Positions 51,001 to 59,272 of a stretch of DNA of 64,000 bases are shown in pieces (the stretch's first letter is position 1; each line of letters starts with the position of its first letter). Both the position numbers and the translations under genes were made by a program. The stretch spans positions 404,474-468,473 of the forward strand of contig NMRA01000116.1 in the NCBI GenBank assembly GCA_002633005.1, in the 5' to 3' direction. The notes under the pieces are model-generated. The model saw nothing but the letters and a program-made list of their open reading frames with translations. It searched no databases and was not told the origin of the DNA. The stretch comes from Phoronis australis (lineage: Eukaryota; Phoronida; Phoronidae).

Positions 51001-52076
51001 AAGTTTCATAACCAGTGGAGTCTCCTACACGGCACAACATCATTCAGGCTACGGCTGCTAAAATTCGGGGATAAGGTAGACTTATTATCATTCAAAATAT
51101 TAAGAATATTTGGTGATTATTACCAACTGTTAAGCAACCGAAAACACACGAGTTGGCCATTAAGCGGATATTCTCAGATTTTCTGAACAATACCTAGGAA
51201 TTAGGGAACCAAGGGGTTTTGGCCCCCTGACAGATCTATGAATTATTCATGTCCTCTTTGACAGAACAATTGCGATGAGATGACGATCATGAGCTGAAAT
51301 AGGTTACTGCCCAAAGGCCATGTGCAAACAGTCAAAATATCAGATTTCCCGGAGAACACTACTTCCCGTTCTTGACAAAATCAAAATATGGGACATACAA
51401 CTGCCACTGACATTACGTGTAGGCCTACTGAAGTAGCTTCTTCCGTTTGCCATTTTTCAGTGGTGACAGTGCAGTCGGCAGCATGGAAAACCTTGGGGAG
51501 ACACCAAGCCCTGTTCCGTCTGCTTCACCGGCTCTTCTGCTCCCGAACAATTCTGGCGGGAAATGTAGCTCGGCCATGTCGTTGGTTGAGTCAGTCAACG
51601 ATATCGACGTCAGCATGGGGTCACAGAGTTCAGATGTTTCAGGAAATGTTTCTGGTACAGAATGTTCCACAAAAGATACTTTGCGGACACGTGATGCCAA
51701 CTCTCCTGAAAAAGATAACAACGTCACAGAAGAAAACAGTGGAAGCGTGAAGGATTCCAAAAACAATGCCAAGAAAGTATCGGATTTCGGACCGAATGAA
51801 TCTAATGTGAGTCCGAAGTCCAGAGACAAAATGTTGGGAACTAGGCGAAGTTCTGCTCCTTTAGAAGTAAGAGCATCGCCGCCGACAACTGCACGGACGC
51901 GTTGCTCTATTTCTTCTCCGTTTGATTTAACGAGGGAACCAAGCAAGTCGAGTTTAAAGAAAGTATCCATGAGTGATAGTTACGTGTTGCACAGACGTGA
52001 TGCAAAGCCCAAAGTAGACTTTGTCTTTCCAAGCATTCCAGAGATAAAAGTGACTCAAGGGTTTTGTGACACTTGA
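26717..52076 (+). CDS. Receptor guanylyl cyclase (peptide-receptor type), 20 coding exons
   Basis: Exons: 26717-27050, 33485-33664, 34257-34409, 34786-35075, 35417-35531, 35812-36021, 37050-37122, 37855-38011, 42458-42541, 43022-43276, 43498-43663, 43994-44143, 44985-45165, 46589-46717, 47407-47542, 47764-47832, 47961-48234, 49070-49164, 50837-50913, 51461-52076. All phases join to 1247 residues (3744 nt with stop). Order: signal peptide, ANF-receptor domain, one membrane helix (about 428-451), kinase homology domain (about 505-782), coiled coil (783-825), cyclase domain (about 840-1035), Ser-rich tail. It makes cGMP from GTP at the plasma membrane, probably on peptide binding. The subfamily (NPR1/2 versus Gyc76C-like) is unresolved, so no symbol is given. 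Introns 1 and 2 use GC donors. Intron 8 holds another ORF. Confidence 0.92.
27680..27769. repeat. 30-bp minisatellite, three units
   Basis: The unit starts GATTGGACAATATTAGACTT. The first two copies are identical and the third has a small change at its end. Confidence 0.85.
29006..29069. repeat. Dispersed repeat family R2, copy 1, with TCTCGCGA core
   Basis: AATCTCGCGAAAAC followed by CTTCGCGAGAT makes an inverted pair around about 7 bp. The same layout recurs at 60841-60908. Confidence 0.45.
30415..30645. mobile_element. Possible small element with GGGGGCTCGAAT ends
   Basis: Begins with a long G-run and GGGGGGCTCGAATGAGCCCCC, and ends AAATTCGAGCCCCCTATA. AAAAGGTCCGC occurs near both ends. 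The ends are roughly inverted and flank a spacer of about 200 bp. Class unknown. Confidence 0.4.
32397..32465. repeat. (ATG)n microsatellite
   Basis: Pure ATG/TGA repeat after a short ATA lead-in; its open frames are compositional artefacts. Confidence 0.95.
32803..32829. repeat. 27-nt perfect hairpin
   Basis: CATAGACATCT, a 5-nt spacer, then AGATGTCTATG. It lies within intron 1 of the cyclase. Confidence 0.7.
35604..35646. repeat. 43-nt perfect A+T-rich palindrome
   Basis: The arms of 21 bp (from TTAATTAGCTATTTTATCTT) are perfect complements with one central base. It lies in intron 5 of the receptor cyclase. Confidence 0.85.
36341..36501 (-). mobile_element. GGCGGATCCAGG family MITE, copy C (inverted)
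   Basis: Reads GTGGCGGATTTAGAGGGGG on entry and exits with CAAAATCCTGGACCCACCCC, so it lies opposite to copies A and B. Located in intron 6 of the receptor cyclase. Confidence 0.6.
37050..38011 (+). CDS. Receptor cyclase exons 7-8: membrane span and juxtamembrane segment
   Basis: Exon 7 (73 nt) encodes the helix [20 protein letters not shown]. Exon 8 (157 nt) begins [20 protein letters not shown], the basic stop-transfer and the W-x-V-x-Y-x-E/D-I/L motif typical just inside the membrane of receptor cyclases. It then ends in a basic Ser/Pro segment. Exon 8 leaves in phase 0 at AGAACT|GTAAGT, opening the 4.4-kb intron that hosts the nested ORF. Confidence 0.85.
38441..40309 (+). CDS. Nested intronless gene: repeat-bearing pseudokinase-like protein, 622 aa
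   Basis: Lies wholly inside intron 8 (38012-42457) of the receptor cyclase, on the same strand. Residues 1-40 form a charged helix ([15 protein letters not shown]). Residues about 62-230 contain diverged repeats with [20 protein letters not shown] and SQEPHRITT and with SPPPGC/SPLPGC. The C-terminal kinase fold spans about 365-600: glycine loop [11 protein letters not shown] (391-401), Lys K411 (YALKVF), catalytic loop [10 protein letters not shown] (517-526) with the HRD Asp replaced by Ala (A519) and Asn by Ser (S524), and D540 in place of DFG as DVR. Catalysis is therefore unlikely. The family is not recognised. A 1.87-kb frame without stops and preserved kinase spacing argue for a real gene, possibly a retrocopy. 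Confidence 0.75.
   Translation: MITNKKDILKRTNERLKLYIAQERAKNRIEELREALRDVIPDENEYESADDRYQMVSARDELTPSAYSEDAEKRSQQNKNSSNNNAHLSASREPQRDIILHEDETHNSNTNCSSGRQESQSNTNPDDIKLGGDFDGVETKSNASPPPGCFGDAEKGILCKRATCKNNNQEPHRDILLRGNSHEVKSNESPLPGCSVVGKKRTKQKRPFRNNRVHCLNVSQEPHRITTPRNFDSLECHEYEGLAEDGELSPPASSGHSNGCEDNSNLNSAMSLRSLTDGTLHMFPEEVTETRFLPVPGMSEDADGLDRQGDIQKLSVFQRAFRKVKSVFTMKKRSRNNINWYGYEPDFSFPTFKTSPLHNLSDFPINVGETVVHDPMSYNYVYRDGKPVLIDRGNYGCMFLVERQKMFYALKVFCKESSSFYEVRREVEMFQFVNEKGIGPQLRGVFPLEENAIHYSWGILFDIAGNNSCRGKTLRELLSEYKKEKPGFTRLRDQDWLDILITICEQINALNRAGVVLRAMNPDSIVVIKVNGVYKAQFLDVRDATLLKENPCTTHYGDFIKVCELMGLINWETQSNKRFHDASQLISQGSEKAHWEHVIEALRTERSATCSLFKKWFLCRKQ
40628..40633 (+). terminator. Candidate poly(A) signal for the nested gene
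   Basis: AATAAA about 320 bp after the nested stop codon and still within the host intron. It would allow an independent transcript that ends before host exon 9. Confidence 0.4.
40634..42457 (+). other. Remainder of receptor cyclase intron 8
   Basis: No further gene or clear repeat. It ends in a strong polypyrimidine acceptor (ATTTTTTTTTCTTCCAG). Confidence 0.6.
42458..45165 (+). CDS. Receptor cyclase exons 9-13: kinase homology domain
   Basis: Residues 505-782. VAVKK keeps the ATP-anchoring Lys (K539). The catalytic loop reads [10 protein letters not shown], so the HRD Asp is Asn (N632), and the DFG site is DYG (650-652). That is the normal pseudokinase state of this family, where the domain binds ATP and restrains the cyclase. 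LLWTAPELL and [13 protein letters not shown] are standard C-lobe motifs. Exon 12 ends at SPD and exon 13 continues [10 protein letters not shown]. Confidence 0.9.
45571..45683 (-). mobile_element. GGCGGATCCAGG family MITE, copy D (inverted, short)
   Basis: CAGTGGCGTCTTTGGGGGG at the left end and AAAATCCTGGATCCGCCC at the right. The core CAAGGGGGCCATGGCCCCC is shared with copies B and C. It lies in intron 13 of the receptor cyclase. Confidence 0.6.
46589..46717 (+). CDS. Receptor cyclase exon 14: dimerisation coiled coil
   Basis: Encodes [20 protein letters not shown] followed by [20 protein letters not shown], the signalling helix conserved in receptor cyclases. It links the kinase homology domain to the cyclase domain. 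Phase 2 in and out; both splice sites are canonical. Confidence 0.9.
47407..50913 (+). CDS. Receptor cyclase exons 15-19: catalytic cyclase domain
   Basis: Residues 826-1042. Metal-binding aspartates are D856 (FFSDIVGFT) and D900 (VETIGDAY). Guanine-selecting E896 and C968 (YCLFGDTVN) and catalytic N975 and R979 (NMASRME) are all present, so the enzyme should be an active GTP-specific homodimer. Exon 19 ends the domain with [15 protein letters not shown]. Exon sizes are 136, 69, 274, 95 and 77 nt. Confidence 0.92.
48731..48979. mobile_element. 249-bp fold-back element in receptor cyclase intron 17
   Basis: Ends ATGATATTAACAGT and ACTGTTAATATCAT are perfect inverted repeats. Almost the whole length continues to pair: AACTGGTCTG/CAGACCAGTT, TTCCTAGATCTTCGG/CCGAAGATCTAGGAA, ACCTCTCGTCTC/GAGACGAGAGGT and TGGTCACGT/ACGTGACCA. 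Only a short centre is unpaired. No coding content. Confidence 0.75.
50291..50433. mobile_element. 143-bp MITE with AGGGCTNCNTTTCATGAA ends
   Basis: The left end CAGGGCTACGTTTCATGAA and the reverse complement of the right end CAGGGCTCCCTTTCATGAA match with few changes. It lies in intron 18 of the receptor cyclase, is non-coding and may belong to the same broad type as 4786-5025. Confidence 0.6.
51461..52076 (+). CDS. Receptor cyclase exon 20: long C-terminal tail
   Basis: About 205 residues after the cyclase domain, Ser/Thr/Asn-rich, with no recognised fold. The human natriuretic peptide receptors end soon after the cyclase domain; some invertebrate receptors (Drosophila Gyc76C) also carry long tails. 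The acceptor TTTGCCATTTTTCAG joins in phase 2. Stop TGA at 52074-52076. No poly(A) signal lies close by. Confidence 0.8.
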
Positions 52077-52338
52077 CTTGCGTTACGAAATATTTTTGGA
52101 CATATTCATAAATTCGTGTTTTGAGGTATTATTCTGAACATATTCATAAACTGTTTCATTTTGTGCATTATCAACTTATTGGGAGGTTGTCATTAGAAGT
52201 GCCAAAAAGTTAGAATTGTTATTTTTTAGAGCTCAAGCAGCGAATCTTAGTTATTCAAACATTGGAACTGGATAATGAACATTCTAACGATAACACGTAC
52301 AATAACAAATAGTAATACATAGTGATACAAAATATGAA

Positions 52339-52681
52339 TGTGATGACAGTGGTGGTGATGATGACGATGATGGTGATAATGACGGTGATGATTATGATGG
52401 TGTTGATGATGATGATGATGATGACGATGGTGGTGATGATGGTGATGATGATGGTGATGATTATGATGGTGTTAATGATGATGATTATGGTGGTGTTAAT
52501 GATGATGATGATGATGATGATGGTGGTGATGATTATGATGGTGTTAATGATGATGATGATCATCATCATCATGGTGATGATGATGATGATGACGATGGTG
52601 ATGATTATGATGGTGTTGATGATGATGATGATCGTGATGATGATGGTGTTGATGATGATGATGATGACGATGGTGATGATT

Positions 52682-52722
<41 letters not shown>
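52339..52722. repeat. Degenerate GAT/GGT trinucleotide satellite
   Basis: About 385 bp of mixed GATGGT/GATGAT units with a higher-order unit around GATGATTATGATGGTGTTAA. An inverted patch ATCATCATCATC sits near 52558. The long Met-rich frames are artefacts. It starts about 260 bp after the cyclase stop codon. Confidence 0.9.
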
Positions 52723-53465
52723 AGTAGAACGGAAAGATTAGATCCCGGCTCTAGAACGCAGCAGATCAGTTGATTATTTATCTTTGTCTAAAGATATATT
52801 GAGAATACGCGTAATCGCATACCGAGAGATGTGACAATGTGATCAAGAAAATGAACACCTCGGATGCAGTCAGAATACCTTGGTTATTTGTAGCCTAAAA
52901 TTGTCCTTCGAAGGTGTTTCATATCTGCTCGTGCGCGAACTACAGTCATTATATCAAAAACGGTTTGGTCGAGAGACGTCTAAAATCATGGCTTCAGGCA
53001 ACGTAGCAGATCTGGAAAGTCATACGCGACGGTCATTTTAACCCTTTAGTCTGTCTTCTGATGTTTGGTCAACTCGCAGGTTTATCCCGGCACATTCGAC
53101 GACATTCTCCATTTTGAAAGTGGCATGACTAGCTGAAATGATTGAATATCGCACATGCGCAGATATAAAGCACTTCCGAGGGATAACTTGAGGATACGAA
53201 AATACCCGAGGATAAGCAATCGGTGCCGCTTTAACCGCAAAAATTATTCGCGATTGAAATCCTCACAGCGATCGTAATGCAACAATAACTTAGGACCCGC
53301 ACACGATGCGACAAATGCTACAAGCCAAACATGCACGCCCAATGCAGCATCTTGTGTTGGTACCTTAAATTTAGTGAGGGCGCCTTTAATGTTCATATAA
53401 ATTCGATTTCTAATTCGCCCTCACCATTTGCTCAACAGAATTAGTGGACAAGTCATACAGACGTA
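52723..53465. other. Intergenic spacer
   Basis: Nothing recognised between the satellite and the mariner-like element. Confidence 0.4.
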
Positions 53466-54009
53466 TACAGGATGTCACAAAAATGTCCACAAAAATATTC
53501 TGAAATATGAATATCAGGATGTGGTTTTACTGGGCACTACTTGGGCGGCGCAGAACTGAAATAAGGGCTCTATGGTGCACCGCCCATGAACTAGTGTTTT
53601 TGTATTCCACGAACCCCAACATCTACTTGTTGTGGTCCAATTATTACCGATAGAATCCATAAATGAATAGTGACAAGTCAAACGAGGTTCAGTCAACCTT
53701 ACTTTTATCACGAGTTGTGAACGGAACACAGACGCTGCTTTGTTGGCTCTCTTAAAACATTCGCATGCTCCGAGCACTTCCCTTTCAATTCGTTGTTCTT
53801 CGATATCTGCGCTTAAGGTGCGCCATTGGTTCCTTTTTGTGATAAAAATTTAAAAAATGCTATCTTGAGTTAGACTCAAAAGTGGCACGTTTTCTAATTT
53901 TTACTCATTGGGCAAAACAAAATTGACGATGCCTGGAATAAGAAGAACATCATTAGTTGTTCCTGTACTCAGATAATTTAGAATACTTAACATTTTGGGA
54001 CACCCTGTA
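53466..54009. mobile_element. Mariner/Tc1-type non-autonomous element, about 0.54 kb
   Basis: TA-flanked ends CAGGATGTCACAAAAATG (left) and the reverse complement of the right end CAGGGTGTCCCAAAATG. The TA on each side and the CAGGGTGTCCCA-type terminus fit the Tc1/mariner/pogo group. The minus-strand 87-codon frame inside lacks a recognisable DDE triad, so it is a deletion derivative. Confidence 0.6.
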
Positions 54010-54306
54010 CTTTTGACTGGAAAATGAGTTTGACATCACCTAGTCTCAACGGCGTCGCACTTGATTAACACAGTATAAACGCTCATAAAATACATTCGCT
54101 TGAACCAGCGACATATTTCGTGTTCAATTAATAATGATTTGATTAATTACTTATTGCATAAGAATGAAATTAATAATGAATACAGACAATTTTAAAATGT
54201 GTTGTTGGCATTCACCAATAGGATTAATGCAGGTGCACCCCCGGAACTACGCGGGTACGGTTCAGCGATTCGCGATTCTTATTGGCAAACATGCCTATAA
54301 GAAGCG

Positions 54307-55917
54307 ATGGAAGAGTCATTTCGCTTTAGTCTCTGTAAAGATTCAGAAATGTTCACGTTTTGTGATGGGAACTCGTGTATAGCCGGAGTGGTCTTTTTCG
54401 TGTTCAAAGTTGGAGAAGCCATCTTGGATCCTAGTGTTAAACTTTATCTATACAAATCTGTATGTGTGGAGCGATTTCTGACCAACGAAACCATATGCGA
54501 CCATTTACATCACTACGAAACCGCTGAAGATTTGGTACAAATGTTATCCACAACCCAATTGATTATATACAAACTTCTTTTGAACATACCTTCGATAGTT
54601 CTCGGCTTAGTCTGTGGTGCTTGGAGTGACGTCGTAGGGCGAAAACTTCCAATGTTGTTGCCGTGTGTCGGTAGCCTGTTGGCGGTCCTTATCTACATGT
54701 TGAGCACAATCATTGACCAACCCGTCATACCGTTTGTTTTCGTAGGTACGACCATTCGTGGAATCGTCGGCAAAAGTTCGGTTATAACAATGGCGGTACA
54801 CAGTTATGTGTCGGATGTCAGTACGCAAGAAGCACGTACCAGTCGTTTCGGAAAATTATTGGCGATGAGTTTTTTTGGCCTCTTCTTGGGTTCGCTGATT
54901 GCGGGACTATTACTAGAGTATTCAAACTTTAACATCGTCTTCTGTTCAGTATTGCTATTGCATAGTGCAACGATCATTGTCATTCTTTTGTTCCTACGCG
55001 AAAGTTTGCCAGAAAAAAACACAGCAAGCAGCGAGGAAGATTCGCCACAATGCGGACTGTTCAATCTAGAGTATGTTCGAGATTCCATCAAAGTGTTGAA
55101 TAAACCCAGACAGAATAATGCCCGTTGTCACCTCTTGTTACTGCTTTGTGTGATTTTTGTACATCAGACGTGCAAAGCTGGTCGTAATGACGTAACAATG
55201 CTGTTCCTTCGTCGTCGTCCTCTAGGCTGGGACAACGCCATCTACGGGTACTTGCTTGCTGTTAACTACGCCAGTATGGGATTAACGTTATTCTTTGTTC
55301 TCCCGCTTTTGTCAGGCTACTTAAAGGTTAACGACCTAACCATAGTTATGATGAGCATGGGCTTTCGCGTTGTTCATCTCGTTTTGTTGTCCGTCAGCGC
55401 CGTTGTCGGCGAATCGTGGTTAGTTTTTGTAGCGACAGTAATTGGTTCTGTTTCCGTCATGCTTGCCTCCAGTATCAAATCTATTCTGAGTAAAATTATC
55501 ACTGAAGATGAGACCGGGAAACTATTTTCTTTTATTTCGTGCAGTGAGACATCATCGGCGCTAATTGGTGTGGTTATATTCACAAACATTTATGGAGCAA
55601 CGATAGAAATATTTTCCGGTTTTGTGTTCGACGTCGAAGCATTTCTCTACGTGCTGTTGATTTTTGTTGTCCTGTTCGTGTCGATCGATCAAAGATCTTC
55701 GTCACAGTATGCTCTCCTAAGCGATATAGCACCCAAATACTATGGATCAGAAGACAAAGACAAATCCGAGTCATCTGCTTTGAATCGGAGCCAAACTGAA
55801 AAGCTACTTGGCACGTGCTCAGAGAAAGACAAACGCTCTCGGTTTCTTGGTTGTGACGATTCTGTACCGGGAAGTAAACTGCTGACAGTGCCGCATGTAG
55901 GGAATAGTCCAGACTGA
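54307..55917 (+). CDS. SLC46-like major facilitator transporter, intronless
   Basis: The ATG has G at -3 and +4; 536 residues. It has about 12 hydrophobic helices: helix 1 near 24-42, N-glycosylation site NETIC (60) in the first loop, and MFS motif A as GAWSDVVGRK (104-113) between helices 2 and 3. There is a central loop around 231-275, and EDETGKLFSFISC (400-412) near helix 10 resembles the SLC46 signature. The tail 461-536 is cytosolic and Ser/Lys-rich, longer than usual. SLC46 members include the proton-coupled folate transporter and lysosomal SLC46A3; the substrate here is unknown. The human genes have introns and this copy has none, which suggests a retrocopy or intron loss. Confidence 0.85.
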   Translation: MEESFRFSLCKDSEMFTFCDGNSCIAGVVFFVFKVGEAILDPSVKLYLYKSVCVERFLTNETICDHLHHYETAEDLVQMLSTTQLIIYKLLLNIPSIVLGLVCGAWSDVVGRKLPMLLPCVGSLLAVLIYMLSTIIDQPVIPFVFVGTTIRGIVGKSSVITMAVHSYVSDVSTQEARTSRFGKLLAMSFFGLFLGSLIAGLLLEYSNFNIVFCSVLLLHSATIIVILLFLRESLPEKNTASSEEDSPQCGLFNLEYVRDSIKVLNKPRQNNARCHLLLLLCVIFVHQTCKAGRNDVTMLFLRRRPLGWDNAIYGYLLAVNYASMGLTLFFVLPLLSGYLKVNDLTIVMMSMGFRVVHLVLLSVSAVVGESWLVFVATVIGSVSVMLASSIKSILSKIITEDETGKLFSFISCSETSSALIGVVIFTNIYGATIEIFSGFVFDVEAFLYVLLIFVVLFVSIDQRSSSQYALLSDIAPKYYGSEDKDKSESSALNRSQTEKLLGTCSEKDKRSRFLGCDDSVPGSKLLTVPHVGNSPD

Positions 55918-58900
55918 TGATAAATATATCCTTATTTCGATTTTAGGTGCTTTTGTATACACTTATTAGTAAGTTCGTTAGAAAATGTCAATTTGACGCG
56001 ATGCAGATTTTTGCAAAAAAAAATTTAAAAAGCCAATGTCACAACGATACAGTTGCGTTTGAAACTGCTGGGTGACAAAACAAGAGCATCAGGGTAGACT
56101 TCAGTAGCTGTCTTGCTGCTGGAAAAATCTAGCCAAAATCACGTGTTTTCGTTTAAAATACGCGGCAATATCTCGGGTAATCTCAAAGTCTTGCTTTTCT
56201 AGCGAGATCCTAACGAGGTCCTAACTTTATTGAACTCTACCGAGTACTCTAATGGCACGTGTCGCGTGAGTGTCTATGGCGATTGCGTCAACTAAAATAT
56301 TTCTGCGTCTGAAATAAGCGCCTAACAAATCACTTTGTTTCGTAGCTCCTATATTACTCAAGCATGATCAAAATATAAAATAATGAGGAATACGAATTCA
56401 GTTCTGAAATTGACTAGCAGAGATATCCAAACCCCAGTTTACCATGAATAACTCCTATTACCTGAGAGAACGTACTCTCAAAACTCGTAACAAAAGTGAA
56501 ATACGTTTTTATTTGCAAAATGATAACCTCAAAACCAGCCTTTAAAGTGACATTACATGCGACAAAAGTGAAAGTGACTTCCTAAGATCATCCGCGATGC
56601 CAAATCGAACTCACAAGCTCATCAGTAGCAGTCCAACACTTCACTTGAGGAGAACACCCCACTTGATAAATAACAGAATATTTTAACTGTGTGTAACCGC
56701 TTACGTCATTGGCCTTGATTTCAACGAATGGTTGTCAAACAACGGTGATTGGTGATTTTATAAAATCCCAAACACAACGGATTTTGTTGTTTAATAGCTC
56801 TGGTCAAACCTAATAACTTGGAAAAGACTACCCCAGTCAAGAATAATCCCCCAGTATGCGTTCGGTCGTAAAACCGACAATATTCCTGTAATTAAGACTT
56901 ACAAATTGAATTTTCCAGTCATTCATGATACTTGCTGTATCAAAGCGATAATGTCAGGAAGTAATGGTGTCTTGTAGCAAGAAATTATCACGAATTCAAA
57001 TTTTAATTTACTTCAAAGTAACAATTTTTATATTCATAACGAACCTTTTAAACAAATTATAGCAAATGATGCATAATAATCACAGAACTCTTTTGAATTA
57101 AAAATGGAGAACTTTATAGTTTTGATCGTGTTTTGTTTACGTAAAAGCTTTGATAATGTATTCTCGTTAAGGGAAATTCATTATCTATAAACATATTTGA
57201 ATTTTGAATAAATATCGTAGTGTCAATGAAGGTGGTCTCAGTTGGCCAAAATATGTAATAGTAATGGGCAACCAGCCCAGTCATCAAAAAACAGGAATAG
57301 GTACAGTAGTCTACAAAAGCACATTTAGAATGGAAAAATGCTTGACGTACGCACTTTTGATGCTACATGGAGCAACTTTGTTTGAAAGGATCAAATTTTA
57401 GGTAAAACAAATATTTTTTATATTTCAACCAAAGGTTATTTTATCGCGATTCATTATATGGTTATAAGTGAAACGTACACATTTCACATCCACGTACGTT
57501 TTCTAAATGGATAAAGCGCCGTAATCCGTAAGACTTTTTGTTTGAACCAACTATCATTAACCCCGAATCACTAAATAAACTACGTATTGGTAATCAGCTA
57601 TTACGCGACGAACTTGGTCCTTATAAGTTGTCAAATAATATACAGTACAGAAATAAAATACAAAAACATGATTCAAATTATGCAATACATAATACAAAAT
57701 GTTTCGAGAAGATATCAAGATCCAGTTGGTCTTGGGATCAATGTTAAGAATCATGAAGCTTTGATTACAGTCAACGCATGACCAAATGATATGTGACGTA
57801 ATGATGTGTATTCATCACAAGAGATCAACTGTATATTGGACGAATAGCGAATGAGACGTTTGCTTGAAGCGAAAGAGATCATCTTGTGTGAAGATGATCG
57901 TTGAGACAATATAAATTACAAGGCGTTCTAAATCTTCCTGTAGCACATATGTGAAGGTCATTTGAAGAAAGACAACGCTAAAAATACGTTTTTCAAGAGC
58001 GACAGTACATCTAAAGACGCAAACAACTAAGCTAAACATGACAAGCTAAAACAATCAAGCTATTGTTGATCAATGTTATATGAAAAAGCAAAAGAAACGA
58101 CTGAAATAAGTACTTGAGTTTTTGTGTCATCCAGCATTTTATAGTTCCGTGTAAGTACTTCTCCAACCACGTAAATGTGACTTTCATGTAACTGATGACT
58201 GTAGACGTGTTTTGACTACATCTGTTGTTATCGGTACATCTTTTTCGATGTTTTTTATAGTCGATTGCTAACAGGAAATTTTCACCATCACGAATAATCT
58301 TTTAACATTTATTATATTTCAAAATTTGTGAATAGCTAGAGTTTGAGACCAGAAAGAGAGTCCAATCGCAAACCTTTTTTGTAACAGCTCTTCTGGCAAA
58401 TTTGAAAAACTGGTATTTAAGGATTTGTGCTACTTTTTAGTGCAATTCAGCTGAGAAACGAATTGTGTGGCCTAAGTGTAGTCTGAACTGCTGTTGAAAG
58501 CATACTTCAACACCCTATTTGCAAAATGACTTGTATGATTATGTATTTACTTACAGGAAAATTAATCAATTTGACAGGAGCTCGTGGAAAATTTCTATCA
58601 AACTATAATTGTGTAGACTGTAAATTGGCATACAATCACGGGTATTCACCAAACTAAGGTCATCTGAACGGTGATAGAACATGACTATCTATTGTAGTTC
58701 TGACTTCTTCAGACACATCGTTTGTATTATAGCCTACTAAAATATTCTTATTCGATGACGAATACATGTAGAAACCAAAAATAACTTGCGAAATAATCAT
58801 CTCCTTTATGTGCAAATTATACGCGATTGACGTAAGGAAGACTGGAATTTGTCGAGCATTTATTTTGGCGGACTAATAAGAGAACGCAGTTGTCATTATC

Positions 58901-59176
58901 TGTTGAGTCGAGCAATTAGATTTTTGACAGCGTTTATTTAGATGAGCTTCTAATTTGTTTTCAATGGTCGATCGATAGATGCGTTGACGAGTTAGAGAAA
59001 GTCAATGAGACATTATTTAATCCATGGGCGAAGTGTCTAAAAAGAATGCACGCTTTTTGTTGTGTTCCGGTTTTTTAACGACTTTTGAATATGACCAACT
59101 CTCGCTCTAAATCTGACGTCTTGGACGAGTTCCGAGAACAGGATCTTTCATTTCAAGAACAAATGAAAGAAGCCGT
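55918..59176. other. Downstream of the transporter: 3' UTR and intergenic
   Basis: No gene supported. Contains copy 2 of repeat family R1 (listed separately) and otherwise A+T-rich sequence. Confidence 0.4.
56711..56895 (+). repeat. Dispersed repeat family R1, copy 2
   Basis: Diverged match to 19783-19953 in the same orientation, with the same order of blocks. Confidence 0.5.
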
Positions 59177-59224
59177 AGTTGTTGTTGTTTCTGCTGCTGC
59201 TGCTACTGCTGCTGCTGCTGCTGC

Positions 59225-59255
<31 letters not shown>

Positions 59256-59272
59256 GCTGCTGCTGTTGTTGT
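59177..59272. repeat. (GTT)n/(GCT)n trinucleotide block
   Basis: Alternating GTT and GCT runs. The small frame through it would give poly-Val/poly-Ala and is not taken as a gene. Confidence 0.9.

Noticed and set aside
52255-52741. Long Met/Val and Ile/Thr frames on both strands
   Set aside because: Created by the GAT/GGT satellite, no coding signal outside it.
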